DNA from: Monodelphis domestica
Lineage: Eukaryota; Chordata; Mammalia; Didelphimorphia; Didelphidae
Assembly (NCBI RefSeq): GCF_027887165.1
Contig: NC_077228.1
Location: 102,829,362 to 102,893,361, forward strand
Length of the DNA stretch: 64,000 nt
Direction of reading: 5' to 3'
Shown: positions 11,757 through 24,400 of the stretch, piece by piece
Numbering within the stretch: the first letter of the stretch is position 1
Layout of the letters: every line of letters begins with the position of its first letter
Translations under genes and position numbers: made by a program
The notes under the pieces: model-generated
What the model saw: the letters and a program-made list of their open reading frames with translations, nothing else
The model's database searches: none
What the model was told of the DNA's origin: nothing

Positions 11757-12003
11757 TTGTTGTTTTTCAGTGGTTTCAGTCCTGTTCGACATTTCATGAC
11801 CCCATTTGGGGTTTTCTTGGCAAAGATACTGGAGTGGTTTGCTACTTCCTTCTCCAGAACATTTTATAGATGAGGAAACTGAGGCAAACATAGATAAGTG
11901 ACTTTGTCAAGATCACACAGTTAGTGTCTGAGGCTATATTTGAACTCAAATCTTGCTGACTCCAGGCTGGGGATTCTCTACAATGTGTCACCTAGCTCCT
12001 GAG
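11757..12003 (-). repeat. MAR1-type SINE, near complete
   Basis: Starts gttgtttttcagtggtttcagtcctgttcgacatttcatgaccccatttgggg, then the tRNA-like head ending tgtcacctagctcc. Better preserved than its neighbour. Confidence 0.75.
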
Positions 12004-12304
12004 GCTGGGATTATTTTAGTGATAGGCAAATTCCTTCCTTTCAGTTAGTTAGCCCATTGTGACTTCTAAATGTAGCCTCTTAGTTTTATAAGTGTAGGAT
12101 TCTGCAAACTCAGTGTTTTATCTGGAACATGGAAGATTTATAGAGTATTTAACTAGATTTATTTCCTTAGAGGATATATGAGATTATGATTTTGTTCTAA
12201 TTTAGGCTGCCCAACTTTAATTGAAGGAAGCATAAGATACAGAAAACGTTTGGCTAAACCTGTATAATTCTGACATAATTTTCCATTAAAGATTATCAGC
12301 AAAT

Positions 12305-12452
12305 CTGGCCTGAAACATTTCCTAGCTGTGTGACCCTGGGCAAGTGCCTTAACCCCAGTGTCTAGCTAGACTCTAGCCCTTCCTGGTCTTCTGCCTTGGA
12401 ACCAATACAAGGTATTGATTGTGAGATGAATGAGAAGGGTTTAAAAAAAAAA
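12305..12452 (+). repeat. WALLSI-like SINE, 5' truncated
   Basis: Contains agctgtgtgaccctgggcaagtgccttaacccc, then the tail aaggtattgattgtgagatg and poly(A). Confidence 0.65.
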
Positions 12453-12959
12453 GCCATCTGTTTTTTTGAATCCTGAACCTATGCTTAAGTATAATAAAAC
12501 CTGGGCTTTTACCTCTATGACACCTGTGTTTTGGTAGATTTATTTCCAGAGAAGTAACTGACCACCCAAACTCAAGTGGACATATTTCTCCCATCATAGA
12601 AGTATACCTTTTTTCTTTCTCTTGTTCTCTAGATTGTCCTTTGTTTTTATATATTTGATGTCTAATCTATTGTTCTCTTTTGTGTTTTTGGTGAGACTTA
12701 CCATTGCAGATTCCAGTTTTTCTAGTCTGTTCATTATTTTTGCTCTCCCAGCCATAGATTATGGCCTCATCATTCTTTCTCTTTTAAACTACTCAGGAAT
12801 AGTGTGTTGTGGTTCCCTTTTCTCATATTCTTGAAGATTCTTTCTCACCAAATGCTGGATTATTTTCCTTTGTTTTGCAGGATTTATTTGTAGATGCTTG
12901 AACTTGCTGGAGTTGCTCCAGCACATCTTCTCTGTCTCTCTCCTTTCCCCTTCTCTTCT

Positions 12960-13104
12960 ATTTTAGAGTATCGGTTCCAAGGCAGAAGAATGGTAAGGTC
13001 TACAGTAGAGGTTAAGTGACTTCCCAGGGTCACACAGCTAAGAAGTAACTGAGGCCAAATTGAACCTAGGACCTCCCATCTCTAGACCTGGTTCTCTAGC
13101 TTCC
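12960..13104 (-). repeat. WALLSI-like SINE fragment
   Basis: tatcggttccaaggcagaagaatggtaagg and ttcccagggtcacacagctaag through acctcccatctctagacc. Confidence 0.65.
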
Positions 13105-14036
13105 TCATCCGGTTGCCTGCTCTTCCCCTCACTTTTTGCTATTAATGTTTTCTGTTTAAGTTCAAAGCCCTTGAGTTTACTTCCTCTTGAGATTTTTGGT
13201 AGTCCCCCCCCCTCGGCCCCCCCTTTTCTTCTATCATTCACTTTCTGACTCAGGCTCTAATACTGGTAAGCTCCTTGAAGACAAGGACTTTCTTTTGTCT
13301 GCCTGGCACACAGTAGGTTCTTAATCAATGCTTATTTAATTAAATAACTTCATCCCCAGTGATGCTGGCTTACTTGTGGGCGAAATCTCGGTGCATTTCA
13401 GCCTATTCCCACGCGGCGCGACAGAACTGGCGCCAGGAGGACGGGGAGGCCTGCTGAACGGCCCCTCCCTCTACGCTGTCCTAGTCCCAGCCTGCTGCGG
13501 GGCTCGTCAGTCCCTCAGTTCTCTGGCCCCAAGAGCCGGGGCTCCGGGTTGATTTTTGTAGTGCGGGTCTCTGAGGCTCCGGGAGACGGGAGGAGACCCT
13601 CGTCCTGTCCCTGGCCCTACCGCAGACCCCTCCGCAGCCCAGAATGCTGCCTGCCCCAGGACGCCAAGCTGGCCCCCTAGAGCTTCTGTAGGCTGGAGCA
13701 CCCGAGGCCACCGGCTATCCTCCGTCTGTGCAGGGCCAGCACACTTCCGCAGCCTGGAGAGTATAGGTTTAAGCGCCAAAAGGAGGAAATCCCGAGGTGG
13801 GGGTCGGCCTGGACGCTGAGAACGGGTTGCGGGGTGGAGGGGAGACAGGCCCGAGGCTGTTCAGGAGAGGGAGGCCGGGTGGGCGGGTCTGTGGGCCAGG
13901 AGCCCATGAATCCTCCCATTGGATTCTGGGGAGGGACCCTAAACAACGAAGACAGCTGAAGTTTCTTCATTTTTGACGCATAATTTCTGTTTTGGAGCCT
14001 CCTTTGTCCTCGAGAGGAGACAGAGAAAACGTGCAG

Positions 14037-14048
14037 GCCGCCATCTTG
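14037..14048 (-). promoter_or_regulatory. YY1-type element
   Basis: gccgccatcttg; on the minus strand caagatggcggc, the form found just downstream of start sites in many CpG promoters. Its strand favours transcription towards lower coordinates, but YY1 sites work both ways. Confidence 0.55.
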
Positions 14049-14050
14049 TT

Positions 14051-14062
14051 GGTCACGTGACC
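14051..14062. promoter_or_regulatory. Palindromic E-box
   Basis: ggtcacgtgacc is a perfect 12-bp palindrome around CACGTG, and gtcacgtgac matches the USF/TFEB-type (CLEAR) consensus. It lies two bases beyond the YY1-type element. Confidence 0.55.
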
Positions 14063-14344
14063 GGGAGCTCACCTTCCCCCCCCTCTTAATAATTCCCCAA
14101 TTATCCTGTTTGTAGGATGTTTGGGTGATTTTTTTGGCTAGTGGTTGCTCCCTTCAGGCTGTAAACTCCTTAGGGGGCAGCGAATGATAGTATAGCCCTG
14201 TGTCCCCGCCCCCAGCCTGGGGGATGAAGATGGGGGTGGGGAAGGACCATGAGGAAAACTAACATTTTTATAGGCCTACTATGTGCCTGGGCTGAGCACC
14301 TAATAAGTATTACCTCATTTGTGCCTCCCAACACCCTTTTGAGC

Positions 14345-14372
14345 TACTCCTACTCCTACTCCTACTCCTACT
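14345..14372. repeat. Short tandem repeat (CTCCTA)n
   Basis: About five units of tactcc within the MIR cluster. Confidence 0.8.
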
Positions 14373-14466
14373 TTTACAGTACCTATTTTGTGCCAGGCTC
14401 TGTGCTAAGCACTTTACAAATATTATTCTCAATTGATTCTCATGCTTTGCAAGGTGACAATAATAA

Positions 14467-14491
14467 TGATGATGATGATGATGATGATGAT
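14467..14491. repeat. Short tandem repeat (GAT)n
   Basis: About eight gat units following taataat. Confidence 0.85.
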
Positions 14492-15044
14492 AACAACTAA
14501 CATTTATGTGCCATTTACTATGTGCCAGGCACTATGCTGAGTGCTTTACAGTGATCTTCTCATTTGAGCCTCACAATGATCCAGGAAGTAATAATAATAT
14601 ATTACTGGTGGTACTACTACTAGTGATAATCAACATTGATGTAGTGTTTACTAGGTGCCAGGCACTGTGCTAAGTCAGTGCAGTTGTTATTTCACTGGAT
14701 CCTCACAGCAACTCTGTGAGCTAGGCACTATTATTATCCCCATTTTATAGATGAGGGAACTTCTGAAGCAAACAGGTTAAGTGACTTGCCTAGAGGTACA
14801 CAGTAAATTGGCTGAGGTAAGATTCAAATTCAGGTCTTCCTGACTCCAGTCTTGATGATCTATCCATGAAGGCACCTAGCTGGTATTTAATAAATATATA
14901 TTGATGAACCAAGACATAACCCACATAAATAAAAACTCTTGGGGGAGGAAGGGTGAGCTCATAGATAATTTTTAAAAGAGTCCAGAGACTAAAAAATAAG
15001 ATGGCCATGGGACTAGACTGATAATTTTAAAAAACACAATAGCA

Positions 15045-15270
15045 ATGATATGTAACTAACATTTGTATAGTTCTTTAATGTCTGGGAAGCACTTTAAAGA
15101 AATAATTTCATTTGATCTTCACAACAACCCCATGAGATAGGTGCTATTATCATTCCCCTTTTATAAATATAGAAGCTTGAGAGTACTTAAATGACTCACA
15201 CAGGAGCTTGAGCTAGGGTTTGAACTGAGATCTCCCAGACTCTAGACTCATGTTCTATCCACCTGGCTGT
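15045..15270 (-). repeat. MIR/CORE-SINE relic
   Basis: Contains gggaagcactttaaagaaataatttcatttgatcttcacaacaacccc and a reversed SINE head near ctatccacctgg. Confidence 0.55.
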
Positions 15271-15391
15271 GTTTCAGTCCTGAAAAGGCATATTTTGTGG
15301 AACTGAGGGTTTAGGAGAGAGACATGTTATATATCTGGGTATTCTTAGGGTTCCATTTTCTTAGCTTACCCAAGTCTACTCCTTTTTCCAG

Positions 15392-15462
15392 GGTTCCTCC
15401 AAACAGAAAAAGAAGCATTTAACTCCGTTTTAGAATTTCTAAATTGTGATATACTGACACAG
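15392..15462 (+). CDS. MROH3: MROH exon 1 of those found
   Basis: Strong acceptor cctttttccag, donor gtacaa. Reads [20 protein letters not shown] then LTQ after two split-codon bases; other frames stop. A second AG at 15405-15406 keeps the same frame. It needs an upstream exon ending in phase 1. Confidence 0.72.
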
Positions 15463-18400
15463 GTACAAATGTCTTTCTTGTGTATTCTGAGAGCTGAATG
15501 TGGGTGGTGGGTGGGAGGAGGGTGATCAAAGGGATTTATTCACTTAGCTATCCTTATCCTTTCTGCCTACCTGAATAGCTACCTTTTATTTCTTCTTCTG
15601 TCTTCTGTGAATTTCAGTTTTCTGGGCAAATTCCCTGAGGGCAAGGCAATTGCTCATAGCTTTCCCTCTCCCTTTCCCCATCTCACTAAAGAGTCCCAAG
15701 GTGAGTACTGTGGAAAGGGAGTTAGATTTGGAATCAGAGGTCCCAGGTTTGAATCTCAGGTCTTACACTTTCTATTTGTGTGACTCTGTTAGACTGGGCA
15801 CCTTGAGGGCAAGGATTGTCTTTTGAGTTTCTCTTCATCCCTGAACTTAGCCCAGCTCCTGGCATGTCATAGATGGTGATTGCAGACTAACACACTGATT
15901 TGGGCAAGCCTCTTCATCTCAAGGCCCCTTCCAACTCTAAATCTTTGATCCCTACCTGGTCTCTCTAGACATAAGTCCCACATGCCACCTCTCATACAGA
16001 ACAATTCCTTTGTATTGCCTATGGATGAAGGACTACCTGTTCAGTGTCCAGCTTGAATGAGGGAAAAGGGGGAAAACAGAAGTGAAGGGAAAGAATGGAC
16101 CAGATCCACATGGTCTTGGTTTTGCCTGAGATCCCCTTTGACCCAGCCTGGAAGAGGGCCATTAGAAGATAGATCGGATGAGAGGGAAATAAGGGGGGAA
16201 GGAGAGTAGTGTCCAGGCAGGAGGAAGGCTCTGTGTGCATCTCTTTGTAGGATGAGGCCAATAAGATGACATTCTTGAGCTCTGTGACCATCCTGTGCAG
16301 TGCTGTGAAAAGTCAGGAGCATCCCAATATGAACTACTACTGCAATAAATCCATCTTGGCCCAGAAAGTGGAGGTGAGCACACCCTCTGGGCAGGAGAGT
16401 GAAGTGGGGAGAAAGTTTGTACCAGCAGGCCATGATCTACATCACAGAATGGGCAGATTCACTCCATCCCAGATAGGTCTTTCTGAGAGTTAGCTATTAA
16501 AGGTTTGGGAGCAAAGGGAGTGAGGCACAGATGTGGAGGGTGGGCCAAGGCTTGGACTTGGGAGTTCTATCTCTTGGAGGGGAGCACTTGGCTGGCTATT
16601 CCTCTTGGGCCTTTCAGTTATTGATTGTTGAAGAGCCCAGCAACCTGCTAATCAGTTCTCTGAGACAACAAGCCATGTTCTGCATCATGGAAATGAGGTA
16701 CCTGCCATCCTTTGGTTTGCTCCATTGGTCAAAGGGGATCTTGTTAATTTGGGATGGAGGGTGGATTTCCCTACAACTCCCAGAACCTTGATTTCCCCTG
16801 CTTTCCACAGCCATCTAGCTACTAATAGCGCCACTAGTGCTCTAGGGACCTCACATGGGCAGGGGGTGTGCTGGTAGATGTACAACAAACAGCTGCCTGA
16901 TTAAAAAAATACACGACATGCCTTTAAGCTTAACATTTATTAACATTTTCTCCACTTTCTTAATCTAAGCAGTCGACAAAGCAATAAATCAAGCTCTAAT
17001 TTGTAGTGTTTGTTGATTTCTGAGGTATAAGTACTCATAATGAAAATTTAAGAGTCTGCTCTCAGAGTCAATTTGAGCTGAGTCTAGCATATTCTAGTTT
17101 GAGGGTTACTATGAACTCCTCAAAACAAACTACAAATATCCTTGGAAGTCTAAGCTTCTAACCCTTGACTATTCTCTTCTGGAAGTTAAATAGAACAGGT
17201 TCTCCCACAAGTCCCTAAACACCTACTCAAATGAATGCATTCTGGTCCTATTTCAGTTAAGAGCCCAAGATGTTACTTATTTACCTCTTTTTAATCCTAT
17301 TTTCTTCTCCCACCTCAGTAATGTAAAGCCAAAGTTCCCGACCTTACAGAGAATAAAGTTGATAAAATCAGGTATCAACAGCCTGTTTTCCTTGCCCCCC
17401 GGCATGGAGACTGACACCAATAGGGAGATCGTTAGTCTCTACAGCCAGGTAATTTCTACAGCTTGTCTCTAATTCTCTTGCCACCTGATTACCTACTGGA
17501 TTTCAGTGCCCAAAATAAAGGGGAAGGGAGGGTTTCTTCACAGCCTTTCCTATATCTCATTGTCCCCTCTGCTTTTAGACTGTTCGGGCCTTGGATGAAA
17601 TGTTGCAAGGACTGATGACTGAAACAGAGAATCCTAGCATGCTGGTATTTACTGAGATCGTGAAGGTAGGTAGTGCTTGCCAAGTAGGTACTGAGAGGAA
17701 GACATAGAAAACGGTAGAAGATGGAGTCAGGAAGTCCTGGGATCAAGTCTGGTCTCAGACACTTTTTTAGCTGTGTGATCCTGGGCAAGTCACTTTACCC
17801 TCATTGTCTAGCCTTACTGCTCTCCTGTCTTGGAACAAATACCCAATATTGATTCTAAGACTTAAGGGTTTAAAAAAAATAGAAAATACGCGGTGTGAGT
17901 AGTGAAAATTGTATTGGTTTGGAGGCAGAGGATTTGGGTTTAAATACTGCCTCCATTATTTATTGCCTCAGGACCCTTGGTCAAGCCTGCTCTGCGCTTT
18001 ATTTAGTTTCCTCCTGTAGAAAATGAGGAAATTGGATTATGTAACCACTAAGGTCCCTTCCAGCTAAAAATTATATGAAAGCCATATGGCTAGTTTTGAG
18101 GGTACGACCTAGCATGTTTTGGGACTCATTATCACATACACTACAAAAGTCTTCTTCTGATGCCTTAAGGCAGTATTTTTTTTAAGATCATGTTTTCTTT
18201 TTTAAAATATATTTTATTAATTCTTTAAATATTAACCTATTAGAAATAAAAAAATTTAACAATCACTTAAGAATTTGCTGATTTCCAAATTTTCTTTCCT
18301 TCCCACTCCTTGAGAAGACAATTTGATATTGATTAAACATGTGAAGTCATGCAAACATATTTCCATATTAGTCATGTTGCAAAAGAAAACACGGACAAAA

Positions 18401-21400
18401 ATAAACAAGAAAAATAAAGTTAAAAATAGTATGCTTCAATCTACATTTAGAGTTCATCAGTTCTCTTCCTGGAGGTAAATAGTATGGGTCCTTTGGAATG
18501 ATTTTTAATCATTGTCTTGATCAGACTATCTAAATCTTTTACATTGATAATCATTACAATATTGCTGTTACTGTATACAGTGTTCTCCTGATTCTGCTCA
18601 CTTCACTTTGTAGGTCTTCCCAGGCTTTTCTGAAACCATCCTGTTGGTCATTTCTTATAGCACAGTAGTATTCCATCATGATCATATACCACAACTTCTT
18701 CAACTATTCCCCAATTGATGGGCATCCCCTCAATTTTCTAGGCCTTTGCCATCACAAAAGAGCGGTTATAAATATTTTTTGTATAAATAGGTACTTCCCC
18801 CTACTTTTTTTTGGTCTCTTTATAATACAGACCTAGGAGTGGCATTACTAGATCAAAAGGTATGCACAATTTTATAGCCTTTTGGCATAGTTCCAAATTG
18901 CCCTCTAGAATGGTCGGATTAGTTCACAATTTCACCAACAATGCATTAATATCCCAATTCTCTCCAATATTTATCACTTTACTGTCATATTAGCAATCTG
19001 ATAGGTATGAAGGGCTACCTCAGAGTTGTTTCTTTAATCTGTAGTGATTTAGAACATTTTTTATTCGATCATTGATAGCCTTGATTTTTATCTGATAACT
19101 GTATTTATATCCTTTGACCAATTTGCTTTATTGCTGAAAAATGGGTAAAGATAAAGATATATTAGACATTTTGATTTTTGCCACTTGAGATGGAAGTTTA
19201 TCTGATAAGAAGCTTTTGCTACAACAAGGACGCAAAAGAGTCCTAAAACTGTCATATATATATATATAATATATATATATAACATATATATATAATATAT
19301 ATATATATATACATGAAAGAATACATATGTAATGTAAAGAAACATAGAAGCCACGGAAAATACTCACCAAGGATAACATTAGCAGATTAGATTGTAAGAA
19401 AGGAACTATTATATGAAAGACTGGAAAGGAAGTTGGCAGCCAGGTTATAAAGGACTTTACTGCTAAATAGAAGTTTTTATTTAAGCCTGGAAGTAATTAA
19501 GAGCTCCTAGATTTTACTGCAGATAACGAAGTCAGATTTGTGCTTTAGAAATATCATTTTGAAAAAATTAAAAACAACAAACTAGTCAGCTGTTTGGAGG
19601 TTTGATTAGGGAGGGGTAAAACTTGACTTAGGGAGACCAATTAGGAAATTATTAGAACAGCCTGGGAGAGAAGTGATAAGGACATGTGAGTGGAGGGAAT
19701 GGGGTGGAGAATGGAGTTTTGTGAGGCGCAGGTGAGATAATGGATGTAAAGTACTTTACAAACTCTAAAACACTATATAAATGCCTGTTATTGTTTGCCT
19801 ACAGTCATCAAGGCTCCAGTCTGATGGCTCATTCTCTGAACCTTCTCCTGCATCTTTCCTGAGTTTAAGTAATATTCATAGAACAATACAAGGGTATACT
19901 GGTAAATGTTTAACCACTAGGCTATCTCTCCAGAAAGTATATGCACACACTTGTAAGTTGATTATACACTATTAGAACTTTCTTCAATCTAGACAATCTA
20001 CAAAATAATAAAGCTAGCTCAGGTTTGTAGTTATTTCTGATTTCTTAGGTGGAAACATTTACACTTAAATGTTAAAAATTGGCTCTCAAGAGCCAGTTAG
20101 AGCTGGCTTCAGCACATTCCTGGATGGATTGTAGAACATAGAATTGATGGACTTGAAAACTGGATATATGGGATGAGAGAGTGAGCAGTTGATGATAATA
20201 TGTTCTTAAGAAGTACCAGCTCTGAGGTTGAGAACTAGGAGACTGGTAGGATTTTAAAAACTTCACCTGCAAAATACCACTTCACTCATACAAATCAACT
20301 TATCACTACAACAGAACAGGGATACTGGAAGGAAGGATCACAGTAGGGAAAGAAACCAGTGTTAAATAGAGCTCTGGAAAGGAAAGAATTCTTCATAGGG
20401 AGAAAATTAGCTGCTCAGACCACTAGGGTCTATGGGGATATATATGTGTGTATTTGAGGGGATTATGTTGAGGGGATAAGGTTAAGTAAGAATTATTTAA
20501 AGTTAAAGAGTCTAGACATGTTTTTAGGCATCAGAAAATGAATCACTGGATAAGGAAAAAAGCAAGATTCTAGACATAAAGAGAGGGGATTATTTGGAGG
20601 GGCAAACTTTGCCAGAAGAAACAGGAGGGAATGTGATAAAAGGTACAAATAAAGGAGTTTGAATATTGACTATCAGTGGTTTCAGAGGACTGGTGATAGT
20701 CTTCTATCTATATCGTTACAGAAAGGTGAAGGATTCCACAGATGGAGTGAGACATCTGCTTTTGGAAATATCTAATGTGGAAATTTGTTTATTTGTTACC
20801 AGGGCTTTTTTCTTTTTTAAAAAATGGGAGTGGGAGAAAGAAAATATTTTTAATAAAGTAAAAGAAACAAATTTAAAAATAATAAAGAAAATTATTATAG
20901 ATGAAGTCGTTGGTGAGGAGAAAGCCCCCTTCTTCATCAGAATAAAGAAAAAAGGAAGAGTGGATGATGTCAGCATATCTTGAGATGTGGATAGGGGACA
21001 AATGGTCTCTAATTTCTTAAATGGCTGAAGAATGTCTAGTGCCCAAACTGACATGTAATTGGATGGCAGTCCATTGGGCTTGTCTATAAGTACATATGTC
21101 TAGGACAGTAGCTACAAATGGATAATAGACTAAAGCCAGAATTGAATGAGGGAAGAGAGTGAGCTAGAATACATTTGAGTAATGTCTGCATTTTCAACAA
21201 TCCCAAGCTGTTCCCTGATATAAAACAACATTTCTTTTTAATTAATTAATTAATTTATTTTTAAACATTATTTTATTTGGTCATTTTCATACATTATTCA
21301 TTGGAAACAGATCATTTTCTCCCCCCCTCCCCCCCAGCCCCCAGCCACCCCTTCCCTAGCCAATGCGCGATTCATCTGGGTATCACACGTGTCCTTGCTC

Positions 21401-24400
21401 TGAACCCATTTCCTTGTTGTTGGTATTTGCATTAGGGTGCTCATTTAGTGTCTCTCCTCCATCATGTCCCCTCAACCTCTGTAGTCAAGCAGTTGCTTTT
21501 CCTCAGTGTTTTTACTCCCTCAGTTTGTCCTCTGCTTGAGGATAGGTTTTTTTTTTCTCGTATATCGCTGCAGATTGTTCAGGGACATTGTAAAGCCCTT
21601 ACTGGAGAAGTCCATTACGTTCTCTTGTCATGTATGATGAGAGCCAAGGCTAAGTCTTAGTGCTACACTGGTACCTACCTAATGTCAAAAAATCAAAAAG
21701 TCCAACACATTTAATATATTATCCATAGATCAAATCCCATTTGCATGGAACCTTCCTTATTGTTAGAGCTTGATTACTCTGTGTTCTATGCTGAAGGGTG
21801 GAGTTAGAGAGATCCTGGTCTTCTGGTTTCTAGATTCAAGAAAGAAGTCATATAGTTCCAGACCCTCTTCAGATTCCTGACTATGAATCCCTTTTCTTCC
21901 CAAGATCTTACCAATGTAACTCCTCTTGTGAGGGGCACCAAGTAATCAATTTCCATTGAAAGGAAATTGTCATGTGAATGACTATGAGCCATAGGTTTCA
22001 GAGATATCACCCATAAGGAATTTATATGATGACCGTGACAAGAACAACATAAGATGAGAAGGCATGGATGAGCTGTGATGTATGCCACTGAAAAGAGTAA
22101 TCACATGGTGACGGCTAAATATCACAGAGGATAGAGCACTAGGCCTGGAGTCAGGAAGTCTTGGGTTCAAATGTGGCTGTGTGAACCTTTGCAAGTCACT
22201 TAATCCCAGTTGTCTAGCCCTTGTTGATTATCTATTTTAGAAATGATACTTAAATAGAAGGTAAGAGTTTAACAACAAAAAAAAAGAGCTCACATGTATG
22301 TAATAGTGAATTCCCTGAAGTATTGAAGTAATATTTAGTATCTTATATTCACATAGGATTTTTAATTCCTTCAAAATGAGTTATAATAAAGAGGCACTAT
22401 TTTTAAATAGTGCTTATATATCAAAATGAATGTTGTTCTTGAAGAAACTTCTCCAACCTAGAGCAGTAGCCTTAGGATTGTTGGTATTTGTGTACTTGTT
22501 CATATTGCTTTCTGTGTTTCTACTCCCACAGTTCTTTCTCTGGATGTGAGTAGCATTCTTTCTCATAATTCCCTCAGGGATGTCCTGAATCATTGCATTG
22601 CCACTAGTAAGAAAGTCCCTTAATGATCTTTCCACAGTGTTTCAGTTTCTGTGTACAGTGTTCTCCTGGTTCTGCTCTTTTCACTCCATATCAGTTCTCC
22701 ACCATATAATTTAGAGACATAAAGCTTTAGAACTGGAAAGGGACCCTAGGTATCAGCTATCCTAACACAATCCTTCATTTTGCAACTGAGGTAAGTGACT
22801 TGCCCAATATAACCTAGTTCATCATAAGTGGTAAAGCCAGGATTGGAACTCATGTACTGTGATTCCAAGTATGACTTATTCCTACTACAAACTTATAGCA
22901 CACTGACTCTGAGTAAGCCTAGGGACTAAAGAAGAATGAAAGAAGCCTTGACTAGGATGGGTATGTTGGTGGGAGGGATGTTGAAAAGTTCCTAGACAAC
23001 TTGACAAATTCATAGATATTAAACTAGCAGGTAGAGCCTCTGAGGAGGTAGGATTTGGAGCATTGACATTAGCTTAGTGGAATGACTGATTTCTGTAGTA
23101 TTAAAGGGCTTATTGTTCAGGGTCTCTACTCTGCCCAGCCCTACCTTTGGAAGATATGCTGAACTTGAGAAAATATGGGACATTCCATAGACTGGGAAAA
23201 TGCCCAAATACTCTTTGGTGTAGTACTCCCTTTAAGTGTGGGATGGTAGTTGGGGATTTTAAAGTAAGAGACAAAAAAAATTAAAAAACGTTCCTTTGAA
23301 CCCAGCACCTAGCAGGCTAGAGACAATTCTCACTCCTATCTTGGCCTCTAGGTAAGAGCTGTTGTGTCTTTAAGCAGGTGTCGATTCCCATGTATTCTCA
23401 ATTCTCTTCCTAGGTTATCATGCCCTGGATCTTGTCGGAAAAGTCCTTTGAGAAAGCCCGGGCTTTGAGCATTATTTCCCGACAACTAAGATTCATTAGC
23501 AGCTTTCCTCAACTAAGAGTGAGTGTCCTAGGGTTTCTGGTTCATGGCATTGTCCTCTTTTATGCTCTGCATATGGCACTGGGATGGACTCTTAGCACAT
23601 ATTCCCGAATACTAGGGCTTCCTAAGGGATAGATGGAAAAGCAGGAGATTGGTTGACTATAAATCTTATAAATTCCTTGTACTGCTTCTTTGAAGTATAT
23701 AGTTTTCTTTTCTCTCTTATCTGGTAGGGTCTGATTTTCTGAACACTATCTATGATTGGGGATAGGGAGAGGATTGGCCCAGTGTTCCAAAGTTGTACCA
23801 CTAACTCAAAAAGCCTCCATTTTAGCCTTTTCTGGGTTCTGATTTCCCCATTGAGAATTTGGAAAAGAATTCCCTTGCTTCTGTAAAGAGGAAGTGTACA
23901 CAGGGTTGGTGAAGAAACTTAGTCCTTGGTGACCAAAGGTCTTGGAGTTAGGGATCCTGAGAGTCAAGGATGAAAGGAATAAAATTATTACTGGGGAGAG
24001 AGGAGCTAACTCTATGGTTCCCAATTTTTTACAAAGCACATGGATGATTTCAAGATTGGTGGGAAGCTGATGGGCATCGTGGGCCTGTTTTGTATGGACT
24101 CTGACTTTGACGTCAGCTCACAAGCCTCAGAATCACTCCATTACTGCTTCAAAGTCTTTGTGAACCAGAGATGTAAGTGTTGAAGAAAAAAAAATGTTAA
24201 TATCACACACTGTGTTTTAGGGACAATTCTGCCAGAAATAAATTTTATTGGTTTAATATTATTCAAAATCCAAGTACTTCTATTTTAGAGAGAGAAATGT
24301 TCAATATGACATAGCCTTACCCCTCTCCCATGCCCTTGGATGTCTTTCTCCCCAGGATAACTTAAGATAACATTTATATGAATGTAGAACAAGAAAAATG

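Larger units (their letters stand above)
13370..14080. promoter_or_regulatory. CpG-rich block, candidate promoter
   Basis: The only CpG-dense stretch in the window (cacgcggcgcgacag, ggcgccaggaggacgggg, gagccggggctccggg), inside otherwise AT-rich DNA. It lies 1.3 kb upstream of the first MROH exon found. A YY1-type element sits at 14037-14048 and a palindromic E-box at 14051-14062. It may drive the MROH gene, an antisense RNA, or both. I could not find a convincing first coding exon in it. Confidence 0.6.
14270..14885 (-). repeat. Cluster of MIR/CORE-SINE relics
   Basis: Several partial copies of ccaggcactgtgctaagcactttaca with gatgagg...gaggtaagattcaaattcaggtcttcctgactcca occur in series, interrupted by two short tandem repeats. 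Confidence 0.6.

Noticed and set aside
13481..14072. Overlapping minus-strand open frames in the CpG block
   Set aside because: GC-rich DNA has few stops; no homology or splice signals. A short ATGGCGGCC frame at the YY1 site is only 22 codons.
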